The position numbers were made by a program, and so were the translations under genes. DNA of 64,000 nucleotides. It comes from Clostridia bacterium. GTDB lineage: Bacteria > Bacillota > Clostridia > Oscillospirales > CAG-382. Location: positions 1-64,000 of the forward strand of contig JAFYKY010000022.1 in assembly GCA_017537345.1 (NCBI GenBank), in the 5' to 3' direction. This document shows, piece by piece, positions 42,453 through 50,033 of the stretch. The notes beneath the pieces are model-generated. The model saw only the letters and a program-made list of their open reading frames with translations, had not been told where the DNA came from and made no database searches. How positions within the stretch are numbered: position 1 is the first letter of the stretch; each line of letters starts with the position of its first letter.

Positions 42453-43703
42453 TTAATCTTCGTTTTTAACGCTCTCTTGAGCTTCCGTTTTAACCGCTTC
42501 CAACGCCTTCTGAAGCTGAACGTCCTCTTCGTCGGTAAGCTGGTAGTATTTTTCCGCAAGTTCTTCGGGAAGCTCGATCTCGATATCGGGAACGATTCCG
42601 ATACCTTCGTAGTTTACTCCGCAGGGAGGATTATAGAAATAGGTGGAAATTCTTACTCCGCTTCCGTCCGCAAGGCTTATAAGGCTTTGCATTTCGCCCT
42701 TACCGTATGTGGTGGTGCCCACGGTCACAGCCATATCGTAATCTCTCAAAGCGGCGGTAAACAGCTCTGCCGCAGAAGCGGTGTTGCCGTTTATAAGCAC
42801 TGCCATGGGCGCGTCAAGAGATTCCTTGTCGGTAGAAGAATAGGTCTGTACGACCGTTCCGTTTTTATCGGAGGCGGTAAGAATGGTTCCCTTGGGAAGC
42901 AGCATATCCAAAACCTCAACGATAGCGTTAAGATCGCCGCCGCCGTTGTTTCTCATATCGAAAACGTAGTAGCTTACGTTATCTTTCTTTGCCTGTTCAA
43001 GGGCTTTTCTGAAATCGTCTGCGGTGGTCTGGGTGAACTGAAGCACCTCAATAACTGCCGTATCTTCTATGGTTCTGTAGAAAACGCTTACGTTTTCAAC
43101 CTTTTTTCGGGTCATCGTTACGTCTTTCACGTTGTCGCCCCGCTTCACCTTAACGGTTACCTCGGTACCCGATTCGCCTTTAACTGCGTTTACAGCCTTG
43201 AAATAGGTTTCTTCGGAGCACACAACGTCTTCAACCTGCACGATAATATCGCCAACCAGAAGTCCCGCTTCCATAGCGGGGGAATCGGGGAATACGGTAA
43301 TAATATATATTCCCTGTGTTTCGGCATCGTAGGAAACCTGCACGCCTATGCCCACGTAACTGCCTTCGGAGGTGGAAAGGTATTCCGCCATCTCCTCTGC
43401 AGTGTGGTACATAGTGTATTTATCGCCCAGCGCCGCAAGATATGCGGAGCATACCGCGTCGGAAAGCAGTTCGGGGTCGATATCGCCTACAAAATAGCCG
43501 TTTGCTATTTTTTCTATCTCGCTCAGCTTATCGTACATATTTTCGTAAGCCGACGTTTCGCCGTTGCCGTTGCCGCCTCCCGCGAGCTGGGATATTTTAT
43601 CCATATACGCGATATTCAGTACGGTGGACGTGGCAAGATAGGTTGCCGCGCACAAAACGAGAGCTATAAGAATGCTTAACCAAAGCGAGATCTTTTTGTT
43701 CAT
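42453..43703 (-). CDS. S41 family C-terminal processing protease
   Basis: A CtpA/CtpB-type serine protease held by an N-terminal membrane helix (about 7-28) with the rest outside. The PDZ domain is at about 110-190 (GIGVQVSYDAETQGIYIITV). The catalytic Ser lies in GNTASAAELFTAA (about 305) and the catalytic Lys in TTYGKGEMQ (about 332). Such proteases trim cell-wall hydrolases, signalling proteins or, in spores, SpoIVFA. Its place directly after the FtsX and EnvC-like genes points to control of cell-wall cleavage (inference). A GAGG-type site precedes the start. Confidence 0.93.
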   Translation of the reverse strand: MNKKISLWLSILIALVLCAATYLATSTVLNIAYMDKISQLAGGGNGNGETSAYENMYDKLSEIEKIANGYFVGDIDPELLSDAVCSAYLAALGDKYTMYHTAEEMAEYLSTSEGSYVGIGVQVSYDAETQGIYIITVFPDSPAMEAGLLVGDIIVQVEDVVCSEETYFKAVNAVKGESGTEVTVKVKRGDNVKDVTMTRKKVENVSVFYRTIEDTAVIEVLQFTQTTADDFRKALEQAKKDNVSYYVFDMRNNGGGDLNAIVEVLDMLLPKGTILTASDKNGTVVQTYSSTDKESLDAPMAVLINGNTASAAELFTAALRDYDMAVTVGTTTYGKGEMQSLISLADGSGVRISTYFYNPPCGVNYEGIGIVPDIEIELPEELAEKYYQLTDEEDVQLQKALEAVKTEAQESVKNED

Positions 43704-43737
43704 TTAATTTACCTCATTGATTTTGAAAAAGGGAATG

Positions 43738-45033
43738 TTACTGGGGCTTTGTTGCGGAATAATACTTTTTAACGTAGTATCCGTCGGGCAGATAATCGTC
43801 GGGGTTAAGATAGGAACCGTTAACTATAACGGAAAAATGCAGATGGTTTCCGGTGGAATCGCCGGTAGAACCCACCTTGCCTATTTGCTGTCCTCTCTTA
43901 ACCTTGTCGCCCACCTTTACAGTGAGAGAATTGTTCAGCATATGTGCGTACAGCGTGGAGGTTCCGTCGCCGTGGTAGATAACTACGTAATTACCATAGC
44001 TTTTGTGCCATTTCGCAGTGGTTACGACACCGTCGCATACGGCAAGCACTGCGTTTCCTCCGCCTGCGGCAATATCAAGACCGCTGTGGTGCTGATAACC
44101 TCTGCCCAGAGGGTCCTGACGGTATCCGAAATAAGATGTGATATAATACCATACGCCGGATTTCAAAGGCCAGCCGAAAGCGGAAAGATTGCTGTTGTAG
44201 TTAAGAATGGCTTCTTCCGCATCCTTAACCGCCTGCGCAAGTATTTCTGCCTGAAGCTTAAGCTCTTTTTCAAGCTTTGCCTGGGCTTCCTTTTCGCTTA
44301 CCTGCTGCTCGTAAAGAGCCTTGTATTCTTCGTTAAGCTTTTCAAGCTCTTCCTGACGGTTTTTTATATCCGCTTCCTGATTTTCAAGAAGCTCGGTATA
44401 ATAGGAAAGGTTGTCCAAAGCAGAATTGTACTGCTCCTGAAGACCGCTTAACTCTTTTTCGATCTTGTCAAGCGCATCCGCAACGGTATCATTATACTCA
44501 ATTATGTTGTCGAAATACTTCAAACGGGAAAGAAATTGCTCAAAATTTTCGCTGTTGAACAAAATCTCCAAAGTGTTGGTTTCGCCGTTCTCGTATTTAT
44601 AGCGCAAAACGGTGGCGTACAGTTCAAGAGTTTCCTCCATCTTTGCGTGCTGTTCGTCAATAAGCGCCTGATAATAAGCCTGTCTTTCGCCGTAAACGGA
44701 GATAAGCAGTTCGGTGATCTCTTTTTCCTGGTTTACGTGCATCTGCTCTTCTTCAAGAGAGTACATCATAAGTTCGATCTCCTGCATCTTGTTCAGCGTG
44801 CCGGCAACTGCTTTTTTCGCTTCCTCAAGACGAGCCTGCGCAGCCTTACGCTCCGCTTCCTTGGCTTTTTGCTTTGCCAAAGCCTCCTGATGCTCCTTCT
44901 GAAGCTCCTCGTAGGTTTTTGCCTCCGCCTCCATAACCGCTACGGAACCGGTTTCACAAAAAACGGGCAGCACAAGAGCGATTGCGAGTAAAAGGCTTAT
45001 TATAACTGTTTTTTTGAAAAATAAATGTTTCAT
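43738..45033 (-). CDS. EnvC-like murein hydrolase activator / M23 peptidase with coiled coil
   Basis: The 431-residue secreted protein has a signal peptide (about 1-34), a long Glu/Lys/Gln-rich coiled coil (about 36-280) and a C-terminal M23 (LytM) domain (about 300-420). Metal ligands are present: His and Asp in HHSGLDIAAGGG and HLHFSV. So it may itself cut peptidoglycan, unlike E. coli EnvC, which only activates amidases. FtsEX in other bacteria switches on coiled-coil hydrolases of this type (PcsB, CwlO, RipC), and ftsE-ftsX lie just upstream, 15 bases away, which makes it the likely FtsEX partner. Confidence 0.92.
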   Translation of the reverse strand: MKHLFFKKTVIISLLLAIALVLPVFCETGSVAVMEAEAKTYEELQKEHQEALAKQKAKEAERKAAQARLEEAKKAVAGTLNKMQEIELMMYSLEEEQMHVNQEKEITELLISVYGERQAYYQALIDEQHAKMEETLELYATVLRYKYENGETNTLEILFNSENFEQFLSRLKYFDNIIEYNDTVADALDKIEKELSGLQEQYNSALDNLSYYTELLENQEADIKNRQEELEKLNEEYKALYEQQVSEKEAQAKLEKELKLQAEILAQAVKDAEEAILNYNSNLSAFGWPLKSGVWYYITSYFGYRQDPLGRGYQHHSGLDIAAGGGNAVLAVCDGVVTTAKWHKSYGNYVVIYHGDGTSTLYAHMLNNSLTVKVGDKVKRGQQIGKVGSTGDSTGNHLHFSVIVNGSYLNPDDYLPDGYYVKKYYSATKPQ

Positions 45034-45048
45034 TAAAGGGATACTCCG

Positions 45049-46002
45049 TTAAACTTTAAGGTACTTCCTTATGGAAATAACACTTCCGAACAGTCCTGCA
45101 AATACGCCGATAGCGGCAAATGCAACGGACAATACTACAAGATAGTTTGTAAAAGGCGCAATAACTATTGCCTGATACTGTCTTATAACACCGCTTATTA
45201 CCTGAGTGTAAAGATAATATTCTATACCCAAAGCAATAGCCGCGGAAACCAGACCGATAACCACGCCTTCTATAACGAAAGGCGCGCGTACGAAGGAATT
45301 GGTAGCGCCTACGTAACGCATGATCTGTATTTCTTCTCTGCGGGAATGAAGTCCGAGTCTGGTGGAATTCATAATTATAAACAGAGAAATGACAAAAAGA
45401 ACGGCAAGCAGCCACAAAGCAATGGTGGTAAGCGCGCCCTTTACGTTCATAAGGTTATCGTAAAGGTCAATGTTTTCGTCAATATTTTCTTCATTAAAGC
45501 CCATTTCCGCAATAGCCTTCTTTATGTAACGGATATTTTCGGTATCCGTATCCGAAGCGAAGGTTATACGGTAGGATGCGCGCAGGGGGTTGTTTTCCTC
45601 CGCATCGAACCAATCGAGAAATTCCGCGTCCGAACCTTCGGATTCCTTGAACTCCTCAAAAGCTTCCTGCTTGCTCATAAATACCACTTCCACAACGTGT
45701 CCCAGCGCTTTTATGGCGTCTTCGGTCTTTTTATCATACTCGTGGATGTTGTATTCCTGCTCTTCCGCGCTCTCTTCGCCTTCTTCGGCTTCGGGCGCAT
45801 CGTCAAGCCAGACGATCATTTTGTTAACGTCGTCAAGAGCTTCAAAGTTTTTGTTTATGTTGTCAATGATCAGAGCAAAGGTACCGGTAACCACCATACA
45901 GCACACAAGGACCAAAAGGCTTGCCGTGCTCATAATGGGGTTTCTGAATATACCCTTTATACCTTGGGCGATATGGAAGAAAAAGGTGTTTATAAGCTTC
46001 AT
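45049..46002 (-). CDS. ftsX: cell division ABC permease FtsX
   Basis: FtsX is the membrane half of FtsEX, which sends an ATP-driven conformational signal to peptidoglycan hydrolases outside the cell. The 317 residues have one N-terminal helix (about 22-45), an outer domain (about 46-190) and three more helices in the FtsX permease core (STRLGLHSRREEIQIMRYVG is the typical coupling loop). The outer domain holds a Glu-rich insert (EAEEGEESAEEQEY, about 73-86). It overlaps ftsE by 4 bases. Confidence 0.95.
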   Translation of the reverse strand: MKLINTFFFHIAQGIKGIFRNPIMSTASLLVLVCCMVVTGTFALIIDNINKNFEALDDVNKMIVWLDDAPEAEEGEESAEEQEYNIHEYDKKTEDAIKALGHVVEVVFMSKQEAFEEFKESEGSDAEFLDWFDAEENNPLRASYRITFASDTDTENIRYIKKAIAEMGFNEENIDENIDLYDNLMNVKGALTTIALWLLAVLFVISLFIIMNSTRLGLHSRREEIQIMRYVGATNSFVRAPFVIEGVVIGLVSAAIALGIEYYLYTQVISGVIRQYQAIVIAPFTNYLVVLSVAFAAIGVFAGLFGSVISIRKYLKV

Positions 46003-46727
46003 TGCTCGTCCCCTCCTTCACTTTGCTCACCGCTTGTACGTTCGCTTGCTGCGGGAACGGATTTTGCGGGAGTATCGCTTACGATATGTCCGTTCGCTAT
46101 TCTGATAACGCGTTTGTTGTAATAGTTGACCATATTGTGATCGTGGGTGACCACGATAATGGTCTTATCCATTTTGTTTATGCGCATAAGCAGTTCAAAT
46201 ATCTGCTTGCTCATTTCGGGGTCGATATTTCCCGTAGGCTCGTCTGCTATAATTATATCGGGATTGTTTACCAGCGCGCGGGCGATAGCGATACGCTGTC
46301 TTTCACCGCCGGACATTTTATCGGGATAACTTTTTGCGCGGTTGGCAAGTCCCACAAGGCTGAGCACGTGGGGGACACGCTTTTTTATTTCGGAAGGACG
46401 GGCGCCCACCACACGCATGGCAAACGCCACGTTTTCGTACACGGTCTTGTTATCGAAAAGTCTGAAATCCTGGAACACCATACCGATAGAACGGCGGAGC
46501 TTGGGGATCTTATATCTTCTCAGACGGTGCATTTTGAAATCGTTTATGTACATTTCACCGTCGGACACTCTTTCTTCCGCAATAAGAAGCTTGGTAAGAG
46601 TGGTCTTTCCCGCACCGGACTGACCGACCACGAATACGAATTCGTTATCCTCTATTGTAAGATCGATATTTCTCAAAGCGGCGTTGCCGTTGGGATATAT
46701 CATGGATACGTTTTTTAATTCGATCAT
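45999..46727 (-). CDS. ftsE: cell division ATP-binding protein FtsE
   Basis: FtsE is the ATPase of FtsEX. The ABC motifs are complete: Walker A GQSGAGKT (35-42), Q loop VFQDFRL, signature SGGERQ (139-144), Walker B IIIADEP (158-164) and the switch His195 in VVTHDH. The 242 residues include a charged C-terminal extension of about 15 residues (SERTSGEQSEGGDEQ) beyond the typical end. It starts 20 bases after the PucR-type regulator gene. Confidence 0.96.
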   Translation of the reverse strand: MIELKNVSMIYPNGNAALRNIDLTIEDNEFVFVVGQSGAGKTTLTKLLIAEERVSDGEMYINDFKMHRLRRYKIPKLRRSIGMVFQDFRLFDNKTVYENVAFAMRVVGARPSEIKKRVPHVLSLVGLANRAKSYPDKMSGGERQRIAIARALVNNPDIIIADEPTGNIDPEMSKQIFELLMRINKMDKTIIVVTHDHNMVNYYNKRVIRIANGHIVSDTPAKSVPAASERTSGEQSEGGDEQ

Positions 46728-46747
46728 AATAATTTACTTTCTGATGC

Positions 46748-47839
46748 TTAATACATCATAGGCTTGGAGGTTACGTATTTTTTAACCATAAGGGCAACCT
46801 TGAATGTGATAGCGTTATCAAACTCACGCAGATCAAGTCCCGTAACCTTTTTAATCTTTTCAAGTCTGTAAACCAAAGTGTTTCTGTGAACGAACAGCTT
46901 TCTGGAGGTTTCGGAAACGTTAAGGTTGTTTTCGAAGAAGGTCTGGATAGTGGTAAGGGTTTCCTGATCCAGCGCCTCAAAGGAGCCCTTCTTGAATACC
47001 TCCTGCAAGAACATTTCGCACAGGGTTGTGGGAAGCTGGTAAATAAGTCTGCCGATACCGAGACTTTCGTAATTGATAGTGGTCTTTTCGGTATCGAACA
47101 CCTTGCCTACCTCCAGAGCGACCTGAGCATCCTTGAAGGAACGGGCAAGATCCTTTACCGTGCTTACGACCGTACCGATACCTACGGTAGCCTTTATAAG
47201 AAATTCGGTTTCTGCGGTATCGACGATCATTTTCGCGTAATTGTCTATATTGCGCATATCCACTGCGTTGCGAAGCTCTTTAACCAGAACTATATCGTTT
47301 TCGCTTACGCCGATAACGTAATCCTTTGCTCTGTCGGGGAAGAGGTTTTGCACAATATCAAAGGGGATTGTGCTTCCCTCGTTGTTGCCTGCAAAGCGGG
47401 CAAGATAAACCACACGGGGGATTTCCGCATCAAAGTGCAGCTCTTTGGATTTGATATATATATCGCTGGGAAGTATGTTATCGAGAATGATGTTCTTTAT
47501 GAAATTGGTTTTATCATACTTTTCGTCATAAAGAGTTTTGATGCTTGCCAAGGTGATGGAAAGCATTGCGGCGGCGCTTTTTGCTTTTTCGTCGCTACCC
47601 TCTGCAAATACAACGTATTCTATTCTTGCGTGGGAGCCCACGGGCTTGTAGGTAAAGCCGTTTACTATTGCAGTGTCAAAGGAATAGGATACCTCATCCA
47701 GCGCATCTCTGTGCGATTCACCTATTCTGGAAAGTGTACTGCAGGCGATCACCACACCCTTATCATCGAGCACTCCCACGGTGCGGTCAACCGCTTCTTT
47801 CATTTGATAAATGAGTCCCTGAAACAATTTGCTGGACAT
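46748..47839 (-). CDS. CdaR/PucR-type transcriptional regulator
   Basis: The 363-residue protein ends in a PucR-type helix-turn-helix (about 305-355: FFENNLNVSETSRKLFVHRN then TLVYRLEKI) with a GGDEF-like module before it (about 125-270). It has an N-terminal sensor-like region. Family members activate sugar-acid, purine or proline genes, but close homologues often sit next to core genes in Clostridia with unknown ligand. Here it heads the ftsEX-EnvC-protease run, so it may tune that operon. A TTGAAT-17-TAAAAT promoter lies upstream and AAGGAG precedes the ATG. Confidence 0.85.
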   Translation of the reverse strand: MSSKLFQGLIYQMKEAVDRTVGVLDDKGVVIACSTLSRIGESHRDALDEVSYSFDTAIVNGFTYKPVGSHARIEYVVFAEGSDEKAKSAAAMLSITLASIKTLYDEKYDKTNFIKNIILDNILPSDIYIKSKELHFDAEIPRVVYLARFAGNNEGSTIPFDIVQNLFPDRAKDYVIGVSENDIVLVKELRNAVDMRNIDNYAKMIVDTAETEFLIKATVGIGTVVSTVKDLARSFKDAQVALEVGKVFDTEKTTINYESLGIGRLIYQLPTTLCEMFLQEVFKKGSFEALDQETLTTIQTFFENNLNVSETSRKLFVHRNTLVYRLEKIKKVTGLDLREFDNAITFKVALMVKKYVTSKPMMY

Positions 47840-47878
47840 AATTTTACTCCTTTACGCGTTTTTAGTCATATACACTTC

Positions 47879-47907
47879 ATTTTACAACATTATCTACAAA
47901 AATTCAA
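47879..47907 (-). promoter_or_regulatory. sigma A promoter of the regulator-ftsEX run
   Basis: Minus strand TTGAAT, 17 bases, TAAAAT, 40 bases before the ATG. The -35 box lies in the right flank of the rsmE terminator, partly in its stem. Confidence 0.75.
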
Positions 47908-47943
47908 GTGCTTTTTCTACATTTTAACTAAAAAAAGCACTTG
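47897..47943 (-). terminator. rsmE terminator overlapping the next promoter
   Basis: A perfect 12-base stem CAAGTGCTTTTT (47905-47916) with AAAAAGCACTTG (47932-47943), followed on the minus strand by AATTTTT. It comes 22 bases after the rsmE stop. Confidence 0.8.
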
Positions 47944-47964
47944 AAAATGTTAAATTTAATTAAA

Positions 47965-48711
47965 CTAATCTCTTTCTGCCAATACAGACAGGGCAGAGAG
48001 CACAAAAAGGGGCGCGGTTTCGGTTCTGAGTATCCGTTTTCCCAGTCCCGCAAGGGGAATATCGCGTTCTTTTGCCGCTTCGATCTCGCCTGAGGATATG
48101 CCTCCCTCCGGACCTATGAAGAACGAAACGCTTTCAAAGCTCTTTGCTTCTTCCACTATCTCTCTTACGGGACGTACGGTATCGCCCTCGTAGCATATAA
48201 AGTGAAGCTCCGCTTTGCACAATTCCTCCAGCATCTGCTTGTAGGAAAGGGCGTCTTTTACCTCGGGAACGATACCCCGTCCGCATTGCTTCGAAGCTTC
48301 TGCGGCTATGCGGTTAAGGCGGGTCACCTTTTTGTCCATGCTCTTTTCGTCGGGGCGGGAAACGGCGCGTTCGCACATAACGGGCACTATTTCGGCAGCG
48401 CCCAATTCCACCGCTTTTTGTACGATGGTATCCAGCTTATCCCCCTTGGGCATACCCTGGTAAAGCGTTATCTTGTAAGGAGGCTCGGCAGGGGAGGGAC
48501 GGGGGTCGGAGAGGGCGGCCTCCGCCATATCCGCAGATACGAAGGTAAGGGTTCCGTCGTACACGTTTTTCTGCATATCGCATACGGTTATCTTATCTCC
48601 TTCCCGCAGACGAAGCACGCGGTATATGTGGCTTGCATCCGTTCCCGTTATGCACACCTTATCTCCCCGAAACTCGCTTTTGGATATAAAAAATCTTGGC
48701 GTTGAAGACAT
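47965..48711 (-). CDS. rsmE: 16S rRNA (uracil1498-N3)-methyltransferase RsmE
   Basis: RsmE methylates N3 of U1498 in helix 44 of 16S rRNA. It is a SPOUT enzyme with an N-terminal PUA-like domain (about 1-70). SAM-binding knot motifs are FFIGPEGGISSGEIEAA and LGKRILRTETAPLFVLSAL at the C-terminus. I use ATG 48711, giving 248 residues; the longer frame runs into the promoter. It is a single-gene unit with a TTGACA-17-TAAAAT promoter and its own terminator. Confidence 0.94.
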   Translation of the reverse strand: MSSTPRFFISKSEFRGDKVCITGTDASHIYRVLRLREGDKITVCDMQKNVYDGTLTFVSADMAEAALSDPRPSPAEPPYKITLYQGMPKGDKLDTIVQKAVELGAAEIVPVMCERAVSRPDEKSMDKKVTRLNRIAAEASKQCGRGIVPEVKDALSYKQMLEELCKAELHFICYEGDTVRPVREIVEEAKSFESVSFFIGPEGGISSGEIEAAKERDIPLAGLGKRILRTETAPLFVLSALSVLAERD

Positions 48712-48743
48712 AATATTACAGACCTTTCTCAAAGGATGGTATA

Positions 48744-48772
48744 ATTTTAACAAATGGGGCGGTAAATGTCAA
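48744..48772 (-). promoter_or_regulatory. sigma A promoter of rsmE
   Basis: Minus strand TTGACA, 17 bases, TAAAAT, with TG one base before the -10 box (extended -10). It is back-to-back with the DUF1292 promoter 30 bases away. Confidence 0.82.
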
Positions 48773-48801
48773 TAACGGTAAAAGGATAAATAAGCTATAT
48801 A

Positions 48802-48830
48802 TTGACATTCCCGTATTTTTGGTGTAAAAT
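48802..48830 (+). promoter_or_regulatory. sigma A promoter of the DUF1292 gene
   Basis: TTGACA, 17 bases, TAAAAT, 29 bases before the ATG. CCCGTATTTTTGGTGTAAAATACGGG around the -10 box is also a dyad (CCCGTATTTT/AAAATACGGG), a possible operator. Confidence 0.82.
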
Positions 48831-48859
48831 ACGGGTAGATTAATACGGAGGTAAATACA

Positions 48860-49147
48860 ATGGATTACAATGAATATAACACAGTTACCCTTATAGACGA
48901 GGACGGCGTGGAAACCGAATTCGAAGTGCTCGGCACTCTGGAGGACGAGGGAAATACCTACGTTGCTCTCGTTCCCTGCGACAGTCAGGAAAACGAATTC
49001 GTAGTGCTTAAGATAGTTGTCGGCGAAGACGGCGAAGAAAATCTTATCACTATCGATGATGACGATGAGTTCGATAAAGTGTCCCAGATGTTTGAGGATT
49101 GCTTTATGGACGAATGCGATCTTGACGAAGTTCCCGAAGAAGAATAA
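48860..49147 (+). CDS. DUF1292 domain protein
   Basis: A 95-residue, very acidic protein (YNTVTLIDEDGVETEFEVLG at the start, then VVLKIVVGEDGEENLITIDD). DUF1292 proteins are common in Firmicutes, often beside ruvX and alaS; their role is not known. Here the usual partners are absent. GGAGG lies 9 bases upstream. The 3' end of the gene appears to contain the promoter of the 6S RNA that follows. Confidence 0.88.
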   Translation: MDYNEYNTVTLIDEDGVETEFEVLGTLEDEGNTYVALVPCDSQENEFVVLKIVVGEDGEENLITIDDDDEFDKVSQMFEDCFMDECDLDEVPEEE

Positions 49148-49150
49148 GCT
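49122..49150 (+). promoter_or_regulatory. candidate promoter of the 6S RNA inside the DUF1292 gene
   Basis: TTGACG, 17 bases, TAAGCT. The -35 box is good, the -10 poor. The predicted start near 49157 matches the left end of the RNA structure. Confidence 0.45.
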
Positions 49151-49156
49151 TTTTTA

Positions 49157-49388
49157 AGACCTTTCCTGCGGTGTCCGTGTATGCGCTTTTGCGCCTACCC
49201 GTGTAAAAACCCACAATTACGAAAGGGAGTCCGAAGAATCTTTGCCCGTGGTGAAGCAGGCCTCCCGCAGTTCGGCTGTCTTTGTACCCCGAACCCTGCG
49301 GACGTTGGAAGCACTAAAGCGAGCAATAGGACACCCACCTGCTTACAGCAGGGTTTCGTTCACGGGACACGACACCCGCGGGGCTTCA
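49157..49388 (+). ncRNA. ssrS: 6S RNA (probable)
   Basis: 6S RNA binds the sigma A RNA polymerase holoenzyme by mimicking open promoter DNA. The region is untranslated and folds as expected: the ends pair (CCTGCGGTGTCCGTG from 49165 with CACGGGACACGACACC then CGCGGGG ending 49383). Near the left end is a small TGCGC-TTTT-GCGC hairpin and CCTACCCGTGT, then an inner stem-rich half with GTCCG/CGGAC and CCGAA/TTCGG pairings and the segment GGCTGTCTTTGTACCCC, which I recall from clostridial 6S RNAs. It is not RNase P (no ACAGAA core), tmRNA or SRP RNA. Ends are approximate. There is no U run at the right end, so the primary transcript may extend through the palindrome array to the terminator at 49569-49612. 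Confidence 0.7.
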
Positions 49389-49401
49389 TCTTAAACTAAG
49401 T

Positions 49402-49556
49402 TTGCCCCCAAAGGGCAAGTGAAGTTATCTTCGATAGTGAAGTTCACTTCGTGAGTGAAGTTTTGCCTTCGGCAAACTTAACTTCACTGCGAGTGAAGCG
49501 AAGCAACTTCACTGTGCAAAGCACAACTTCACTTTTGCTTTCAGCAAAAACTTCAC
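49402..49556. repeat. array of GTGAAGTT/AACTTCAC units separated by mini-palindromes
   Basis: GTGAAGTT occurs at 49419, 49437 and 49455; its complement AACTTCAC at 49480, 49505, 49525 and 49549. Between units are different short hairpins, mostly with a three-base loop: ATC-TTC-GAT, CAC-TTC-GTG, TTGCC-TTC-GGCAA, CACT-GCG-AGTG, GTGC-AAA-GCAC and TTTTGCT-TTC-AGCAAAA. A TTGCCC/GGGCAA hairpin precedes them. Because orientation flips at about 49470, the whole array is also one large imperfect palindrome. It is not coding and is not a CRISPR. Function unknown. Confidence 0.8.
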
Positions 49557-49568
49557 TAATTAAAAAAA

Positions 49569-49612
49569 CAAGAGCAAGAATAAAAGTTTTCTTTTACTCT
49601 TGCTCTTTTTGT
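49569..49612. terminator. bidirectional terminator (6S RNA region and cytidine deaminase)
   Basis: AAGAGCAAGAATAAAAG pairs with CTTTTACTCTTGCTCTT with one mismatch, flanked by A and T runs on both sides. Confidence 0.85.
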
Positions 49613-49619
49613 TTTGCTT

Positions 49620-50033
49620 TTATTCACACACAACCGGCTCCCAGGCGAAGGGGAGAAGATCGCGGGCGGTTACTTTAATAAGCTTTCCGTTTTCGTCGTT
49701 TACGATCACCTTTATATCGGGGCAGTATTCAAACATCATCTGTCTGCAGTTGCCGCAAGGGGGAAGCACAAAATTCAGGTGCTTATCGTGTACCGCAACA
49801 ATGGTATCGAACTCTCTTTCGCCTGCGGATATGGCAATTCCCATAGTTATGTATTCCGCGCAGGAACCGTGGATCCCGTCGCAGTTTACGCCCTTGTAAA
49901 TATTTCCGTTTTTGCACAGCAAAGCACATCCCACCGTGTGGTTGTATACCCCGTCGTCAAAATTTTGCTTCAATACCTCCAAGCCTGTCTCAATAAGCTT
50001 TTTATCCGCTTCGTTTATTTCGTATCTTGTCAT
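49620..50033 (-). CDS. cytidine deaminase
   Basis: A zinc-dependent deaminase of 137 residues. The zinc ligands and catalytic Glu are in GSCAEYITM (Cys58, Glu60) and PPCGNCRQMM (Cys93, Cys96). Three Cys ligands point to the tetrameric cytidine deaminase group, which salvages cytidine and deoxycytidine to uridines. Blasticidin deaminase-like enzymes share this pattern, so the substrate is not certain. AGAGG precedes the ATG. It overlaps the DinB-like gene by 4 bases and ends a four-gene operon. Confidence 0.85.
   Translation of the reverse strand: MTRYEINEADKKLIETGLEVLKQNFDDGVYNHTVGCALLCKNGNIYKGVNCDGIHGSCAEYITMGIAISAGEREFDTIVAVHDKHLNFVLPPCGNCRQMMFEYCPDIKVIVNDENGKLIKVTARDLLPFAWEPVVCE

Noticed and set aside
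49157..49388. RNase P RNA or tmRNA
   Set aside because: A GAAAGGGAGTCCG segment hinted at RNase P, but the ACAGAA core and the expected length are absent; no tRNA-like end or tag frame is seen for tmRNA.
49402..49556. CRISPR array
   Set aside because: Repeats are 8 bases, change orientation, and the spacers are themselves palindromes; no cas gene is present.
49451..49678. 75-codon frame across the palindrome array
   Set aside because: It crosses repeats and a terminator and overlaps the end of the cytidine deaminase gene on the other strand.
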